37,185 nt of DNA from the NCBI GenBank assembly GCA_022510405.1, contig JAFLTP010000028.1, positions 1 to 37,185 of the forward strand. Direction: 5' to 3'. Made by a program: the position numbers and the translations under genes. The DNA comes from Muribaculaceae bacterium. GTDB taxonomy: Bacteria; Bacteroidota; Bacteroidia; Bacteroidales; Muribaculaceae. This document shows positions 33,380 through 37,185 of the stretch, in pieces. The first letter of the stretch is position 1, and each line of letters starts with the position of its first letter. The notes beneath the pieces are model-generated. The model worked only from the letters and a program-made list of their open reading frames with translations, made no database searches and was not told the DNA's origin.

Positions 33380-34377
33380 TTCACCATAATTTTTTTGCCG
33401 TTAACAATATAGACTCCGGGCTTAAGATTTTGTATACCATTGGCTCCTTTTGTAGTCAACACATGGGTACCATTTAGATTAAAGACTTTTAAAGAACCGT
33501 CGGAATCGTTGATTGATTCAATTCCGGCAGAGGGAAGTCCTTTCACTGTGTATGTCAGATTTAACAATGCTTTGCCGTCTTCAAATGAAACGGGAAGGTC
33601 GCCGGAATATACCTTTTGAACAATAATATTTATTTGTTTTTGGGTAAGGTCCTTGTCTGGATTTTCTCCCTCTTCTTCGTCGTCATCGTCAGATGCCTGT
33701 ACCATGTTTATGGGAACCGTTACAATCCATACGGTACCGTCATCATTGCTTTCTGAGGGTAACACAATTCCATTCAAAAGAGGTTCCATGCCGGTTACCT
33801 CACCGCTGAATGTAAACGTCACTGTGAAAGATTCATCTCCTTCAGCCAAATTTATCTCACTTCCGTTTTCAGGATCTATGCTTTCCAATGTAGGCATCAC
33901 CGCACCTTTGCCGCTTTCGAATTTGGTGAAGGTGATTTCATTGTTCGTGAGATTCATTGAGATTTTCACATCTGCCACGCTGGTGTTGTTGGCTGTTGAC
34001 AATGCGAAGCCTTTAAATTTCGAAGGATCGGTGTTATCTATAAAGTTATAGGTATGGGTATCGTCAGTGTTAAAGGTGAAAGCCTGGGTGGGACCATCCA
34101 CGCCGTAATATGTGATCACATTGTCAGTGACACTGTAGGGTATCTTGGCATTGTAAGGATTCACCAAAGCCCTTGGCCAGTCAATGATCTCTCCCTCATA
34201 GCAACTCGTTTCCGGATTGTAGGTAAGAACGGGGTCATTCTCGTTAGGAGTGATCGGTGTTCCCAAATCTTGCATTGTGACCCATGTGGCGATATAAATA
34301 GCCTCGGGTACCTGAGCCTTTGCGACACCTAATCCAAAAAGGGCCCCGCATCCCATCATAAGTAAAGTCTTTTTCAT
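33376..34377 (-). CDS. Secreted protein with a C-terminal sorting-like domain, function unknown
   Basis: This 333-residue protein has a Sec signal peptide cut after AKA (about 21) and ends in LKVFNLNG...GIQNLKPGVYIVNGKKIMVK, a textbook-looking type IX sorting tail. The N-terminal half (about 22-160) has a SusE/SusF- or carbohydrate-module-like look, though I cannot name a family. The middle (about 165-235) resembles an Ig-like repeat (TLESIDPENGSEINL...FTVTFTFSGEV), followed by an acidic run (DDDDEEEGENPDKD). It shares an operon with the larger secreted protein and has a good promoter at 34419-34452. Confidence 0.82.
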   Translation of the reverse strand: MKKTLLMMGCGALFGLGVAKAQVPEAIYIATWVTMQDLGTPITPNENDPVLTYNPETSCYEGEIIDWPRALVNPYNAKIPYSVTDNVITYYGVDGPTQAFTFNTDDTHTYNFIDNTDPSKFKGFALSTANNTSVADVKISMNLTNNEITFTKFESGKGAVMPTLESIDPENGSEINLAEGDESFTVTFTFSGEVTGMEPLLNGIVLPSESNDDGTVWIVTVPINMVQASDDDDEEEGENPDKDLTQKQINIIVQKVYSGDLPVSFEDGKALLNLTYTVKGLPSAGIESINDSDGSLKVFNLNGTHVLTTKGANGIQNLKPGVYIVNGKKIMVK

Positions 34378-34418
34378 AAGCGATTGTTTATTTTTATTTA
34401 CATTTTATTTCTTACTCA

Positions 34419-34452
34419 CAAAGTTAAAAAATAATAATTTATTATCAGCAAA
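34419..34452 (-). promoter_or_regulatory. Promoter of the secreted-protein operon
   Basis: Minus strand TTTG (34449-34452), 22 bp spacer, TAACTTTG (34419-34426): a complete match to the Bacteroidetes -33/-7 consensus. The start codon is about 40 bp downstream. It lies in the divergent spacer shared with the regulator gene. Confidence 0.65.
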
Positions 34453-34546
34453 AGTGCACAAACGAAAAAGCCTCTTCACACCATCATAGAGGTTGAATCC
34501 AGGGTACTTTTATGAATATCCATTTTTTATTACCTTTACAAACCAA

Positions 34547-36199
34547 ATGAAGAGTTTTAGAGCGTTAATATTTCCTTTGCTATTTTTCATCGTTATGGGA
34601 TGCGGCCGTAGCGATTCCTACGATTATATCGCGGAATTAGACCACGAAATTTCTTTAAGGGAAAATTATGACAGGATAAAGATCGACCGTATCAATTATC
34701 TCAAATCATTATTGTCACAGGCCTCCAATGATGAGGAAAGAACTAATATTCAATGGGAAATAGTTAACGAATATAGAACTTTTCAGGGGGATTCAGCAGA
34801 AGTATATGCAATCCGGCTTATAGAATTCGGCGAGAATAGCGAGTCAGCTAAGGCTCAGACACTCGGGCAAATCGGGCTCTTGGACAGTTTCACATCTATG
34901 GGGTATTTAAAGGAGGCCAACGATGTGCTTAATTTGATTGAGTATGACGAAATCCCCGATGAAATCAAACCTTTTTATCTTGATTTGGCCTATAGGCTCT
35001 ATGAGAATTTAGAAAACTTTGTCTATGATTCCGGTTCCGGACTGAAAGACATCTATCGCCAAAAAAGATTCGATTATCTCAAGCAGCTGATAGAGATAAC
35101 TCGACCCGACTCCTACGAACATGAGGCCGCACAGATCGAGATGAACCAACTTTCCGGTCAACCCTTGGAAGACATTGTCCGTCAGAGGGAAATGTTACTT
35201 AAAAAGTATAAAACCAGCGATCTGAACGTAGCAGATCAATATACAAAAATGGCGGATTCATCGTTGGATTTGCATAAAAATGATGAAGCACGGGAATATA
35301 TTTCGAAATCAGCCGTTGCTAATCTTAAAAGTAGCGTAAAGGATGCCGATGCTACTATGAAACTGGCGGAAATGTTGAAAGATGCCGGTGACGCAAAGCG
35401 TGCTTCAGAGTATATTCACTTGGCCCTTGATGATGCAGAATTTTATGGTTCCCAACTCAGAAAAGTCAAGATAGGATCTATACTTCCACTCATAGAGAAT
35501 GCCGGTTACAATAAAAAGAAGAGTCGCAATACATTTGGAATAGTGATGCTGATTATCGCAGCCGTATTGTTGGTCGTTTCCGGGCTCCTTTACTTCTCCC
35601 TGAGAGATAGAGATAGGCAAATCAACGAAACATACGATAAACTTCATAAGAGTAAAGAGAAACTTTCCCAAAGAGACGATGAAGTCAGGAAACTACATAA
35701 GGAATTGAATGAGATTTTGGAACAACTGAAGGAAGCAATCGCACTGAAAGATGAATATATAATGCAATCGCTTGTGGTGAACTCCGGATTTATGAATTCG
35801 ATAGAGCAGAAAGCCAAGGATATTGCCCGTCAAGTAAGGGAAAAGAAATATGAAGAATTGAAATTCGTGGAAAATCGACTCGGTATAAAGGAGGAACGTC
35901 AGAAGATCTACAAATCCTTCGATGTCGCTTTCCGAAAAATGTTCCCCAATTTCATCGAGGAAATTAATCGTTTGCTTCCCGAGGAAGACCATTTCGAGGT
36001 GGCTGAAAATGAAGATTTCCCGGTTGATCTACGTATCTTCGCATTGATAAGGTTGGGTATCTCCGACCCTGCCGACATAGCCCGGTATTTGAATCTCTCA
36101 GTAAAAACGGTCTACGTCTACAAGACACGACTTAAATCAAAATCATTGGTGGACAACACTGATTTTGAGTCGCGTATCCTCGACATTCCCAAGCCTTGA
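34547..36199 (+). CDS. DUF6377-like membrane-spanning TPR/HTH regulator
   Basis: From the ATG at 34547 the protein has 550 residues. A lipobox-bearing signal (LLFFIVMGC, Cys19) or signal anchor opens it; helical, TPR-like repeats fill about 25-320; a transmembrane helix lies at 330-350, a coiled coil at about 355-402, and a C-terminal winged/LuxR-like HTH (LRIFALIRLGISDPADIARYLNLSVKTVYVYKTRLKSKS, split about 495-533). This layout fits the Bacteroidetes family DUF6377: an extracytoplasmic sensor joined to a cytoplasmic DNA-binding tail. The frame opens at 34493, but the 18 extra residues would precede the signal peptide. It diverges from the secreted-protein operon, which suggests that it may control it. 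A TACCTTTA near the start may be its -7 box. Confidence 0.85.
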   Translation: MKSFRALIFPLLFFIVMGCGRSDSYDYIAELDHEISLRENYDRIKIDRINYLKSLLSQASNDEERTNIQWEIVNEYRTFQGDSAEVYAIRLIEFGENSESAKAQTLGQIGLLDSFTSMGYLKEANDVLNLIEYDEIPDEIKPFYLDLAYRLYENLENFVYDSGSGLKDIYRQKRFDYLKQLIEITRPDSYEHEAAQIEMNQLSGQPLEDIVRQREMLLKKYKTSDLNVADQYTKMADSSLDLHKNDEAREYISKSAVANLKSSVKDADATMKLAEMLKDAGDAKRASEYIHLALDDAEFYGSQLRKVKIGSILPLIENAGYNKKKSRNTFGIVMLIIAAVLLVVSGLLYFSLRDRDRQINETYDKLHKSKEKLSQRDDEVRKLHKELNEILEQLKEAIALKDEYIMQSLVVNSGFMNSIEQKAKDIARQVREKKYEELKFVENRLGIKEERQKIYKSFDVAFRKMFPNFIEEINRLLPEEDHFEVAENEDFPVDLRIFALIRLGISDPADIARYLNLSVKTVYVYKTRLKSKSLVDNTDFESRILDIPKP

Positions 36200-36633
36200 T
36201 GCTCCTATTCCTTCTATCTCCTCCCTTTTTTCATTTTATTTTAATTTTTTTATCAATCAGTTTAATTTTAACATTCTTTTTAAATTATTTTTCCCTTAAT
36301 AATCAGTGTTTTATTCTTTAAAAATATTTTAATTCAATTTTTCTGTTATTCTCACTAATATTACCTTCATTTCTTATCTCACGATGTCCTATTTTGCTTC
36401 CTAATTTGTGTCCATAGAGTTATAATGGCTAAAAAGAGGGCTACTCCCAGTCATTGTATCACGGTTGGATTTTGAAAAAGCCATAAGAGGTTCGTCTGGT
36501 GTTCTTTCTCTCCAATTACTAATACTCCTACTGATAACACTACGGAGCCAATTGGTAGAGAGTCTTTTTATAATGATAAAACGAAATGAACTATTTTGAT
36601 TGATTTAGGGTTATAAGAAAAAACATCAAGGTT
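36200..36633. other. 434-bp intergenic region with a structured segment
   Basis: The left part (36200-36400) is AT-rich without visible features. From 36425 to 36569 the sequence is less AT-rich and folds on paper: ATGGCT near 36425 with AGCCAT near 36478, then CTCTCCAATT (36508-36517) with AATTGG-(TAG)-AGAG (36550-36562) around an inner CTCC/GGAG stem, ending in TTTTT (36565-36569). This could be a small RNA with terminator, or a decayed gene end. No coding ORF of note. Confidence 0.5.
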
Positions 36634-36996
36634 ATGAAAAAGAAATGGATATTATTGTCAGCGGCAGCGTTGATGAGCTTAGGTTTGGTAACCGGTTGCG
36701 GTCCTGTTGTGACCGGAGGACCGGATGTAGTGGTGGGCGGCGGAATCTATCCGGCTCCGATACCATTACCCCCTCCCGGCCCTAATGTATTTAGACCAGG
36801 TGGTCCTTATGGACCCGGTTTTCAACCTGGAGGACCTATGCCTTTGGGTAACCCAGGCGGACCCGGTGGTCCTGGCGGTCCAGGTGGTGGTCCTGGATTC
36901 GGTCCTGGGGGTCCCGGTGGACCCGGCGGTCCCGGTGGAGGTCCCGGTGGGTCTGGAGGCGGACCCGGTGGTCCCGGTGGACCTTTGGCAGATTGA
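36634..36996 (+). CDS. Small Gly/Pro-rich lipoprotein, function unknown
   Basis: A 120-residue protein. Its signal peptide MKKKWILLSAAALMSLGLVTGC carries a lipobox with Cys22, so it should be a membrane lipoprotein. The mature part starts with a Val/Gly/Pro segment and a PPPG run, then from about residue 73 is almost entirely GGP triplets (GGPGGPGGPGGGPGFG and the like), encoded by a 12-bp-like GGWCCYGGYGGW repeat. This is collagen-like in Gly spacing in places but lacks strict G-X-Y order. It is probably an extended, glycine-loop surface tail. AAGG lies 7 bp before the ATG. Repeat number could vary by slippage. Confidence 0.8.
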   Translation: MKKKWILLSAAALMSLGLVTGCGPVVTGGPDVVVGGGIYPAPIPLPPPGPNVFRPGGPYGPGFQPGGPMPLGNPGGPGGPGGPGGGPGFGPGGPGGPGGPGGGPGGSGGGPGGPGGPLAD

Positions 36997-37041
36997 AAAT
37001 TTTATAGAAAATAAATTTTTTTGAAATTTTTTCTGATAAAA

Positions 37042-37073
37042 TTTGTGGAATATAAAAATTCGCTATAACTTTG
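37042..37073 (+). promoter_or_regulatory. Promoter of tRNA-Asp
   Basis: TTTG (37042-37045), 20 bp spacer, TAACTTTG (37066-37073): an exact Bacteroidetes -33/-7 promoter. It lies about 60 bp before the tRNA. A CGGGAC/GTCCCG pair (37084-37089 / 37115-37120) can form a leader hairpin in the pre-tRNA. Confidence 0.85.
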
Positions 37074-37132
37074 CACTCGCAAACGGGACGATAAAGCAGT
37101 TTAAAACGGCAAGTGTCCCGAATGTAAAAATT

Positions 37133-37185
37133 GGTGCGGTAGTTCAGTTGGTTAGAATACCGGCCTGTCACGCCGGGGGTCGCGG
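37133..37185 (+). tRNA. tRNA-Asp(GTC), 5' part
   Basis: Acceptor 5' strand GGTGCGG starts at 37133. The D arm has AGTTGGTTAGA; the anticodon stem CCGGC/GCCGG (37160-37164 / 37172-37176) encloses CTGTCAC with anticodon GTC at 37167-37169. The T arm and 3' acceptor strand lie beyond the window end. Confidence 0.93.

Noticed and set aside
36785..37171. Overlapping frames on both strands of the Gly-Pro gene
   Set aside because: Artefacts of the GC-rich repeat; only the frame with signal peptide and lipobox is credible.

Overview
The window looks like chromosomal DNA from the Bacteroidales (Bacteroidetes), perhaps a Muribaculaceae- or Prevotella-like gut lineage; the family is a guess. Supporting signs are promoters of the TTTG / TAnnTTTG type (clearest before the tRNA-Asp gene), two secreted proteins with C-terminal tails like type IX secretion sorting domains, a membrane-spanning TPR/HTH regulator of the DUF6377 kind, the Bacteroidetes order of division and wall genes, a long-loop MraY, and a MurE with the DNPR motif of meso-diaminopimelate ligases. 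No phage, insertion sequence, CRISPR array or rRNA was seen.

Layout. (1) 1-49 is the 3' end of a tRNA-Pro(GGG) gene, with a terminator shared with queG. (2) 72-20747, all on the minus strand, is one run of 17 genes. It starts with the dcw cluster rsmH-ftsL-ftsI-murE-mraY-murD-ftsW-murG-murC-ftsQ-ftsA-ftsZ and continues as rlmL-like, a membrane protein, pdxB, rnhA and queG. Many junctions are 4-bp ATGA overlaps. The larger gaps inside the run are filled with period-7 or period-8 tandem repeats. No mraZ lies upstream of rsmH. (3) 20892-23561 is a two-gene cassette, nhaC-ltaE, bounded by nearly identical inverted repeats of about 80-95 bp. It sits between the leftward dcw run and the rightward ybeY run. 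(4) 23985-31515 on the plus strand carries ybeY, mnmG, a perfect parS-like palindrome, a tiny Thr/Ile-rich ORF overlapping apt, then apt, uvrC and rnr, ending at a strong terminator. (5) 31589-34377 on the minus strand holds two secreted proteins with sorting-domain-like tails; diverging from them at 34547 is the DUF6377-like regulator. (6) 36634-36996 is a small Gly-Pro-rich lipoprotein, followed by a tRNA-Asp(GTC) gene cut by the window end.

How the parts work together. The dcw block supplies nearly the whole route from UDP-MurNAc to lipid II (MurC, D, E, MraY, MurG), the septal polymerase and transpeptidase (FtsW, FtsI) and the divisome core (FtsL, Q, A, Z). The downstream genes serve rRNA methylation, PLP synthesis, RNA-DNA hybrid removal and queuosine synthesis. 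The plus-strand block is mostly RNA maturation or decay (YbeY, MnmG, RNase R) plus adenine salvage and excision repair. A parS-like site beside mnmG suggests an origin-proximal location.

Best candidates for something new: the inverted-repeat-bounded nhaC-ltaE cassette, whose repeats carry a hairpin and an outward-facing start codon; the period-7/8 arrays in every dcw gap longer than about 30 bp; the parS / Thr-Ile ORF arrangement before apt; and the regulator with a divergent pair of exported proteins.
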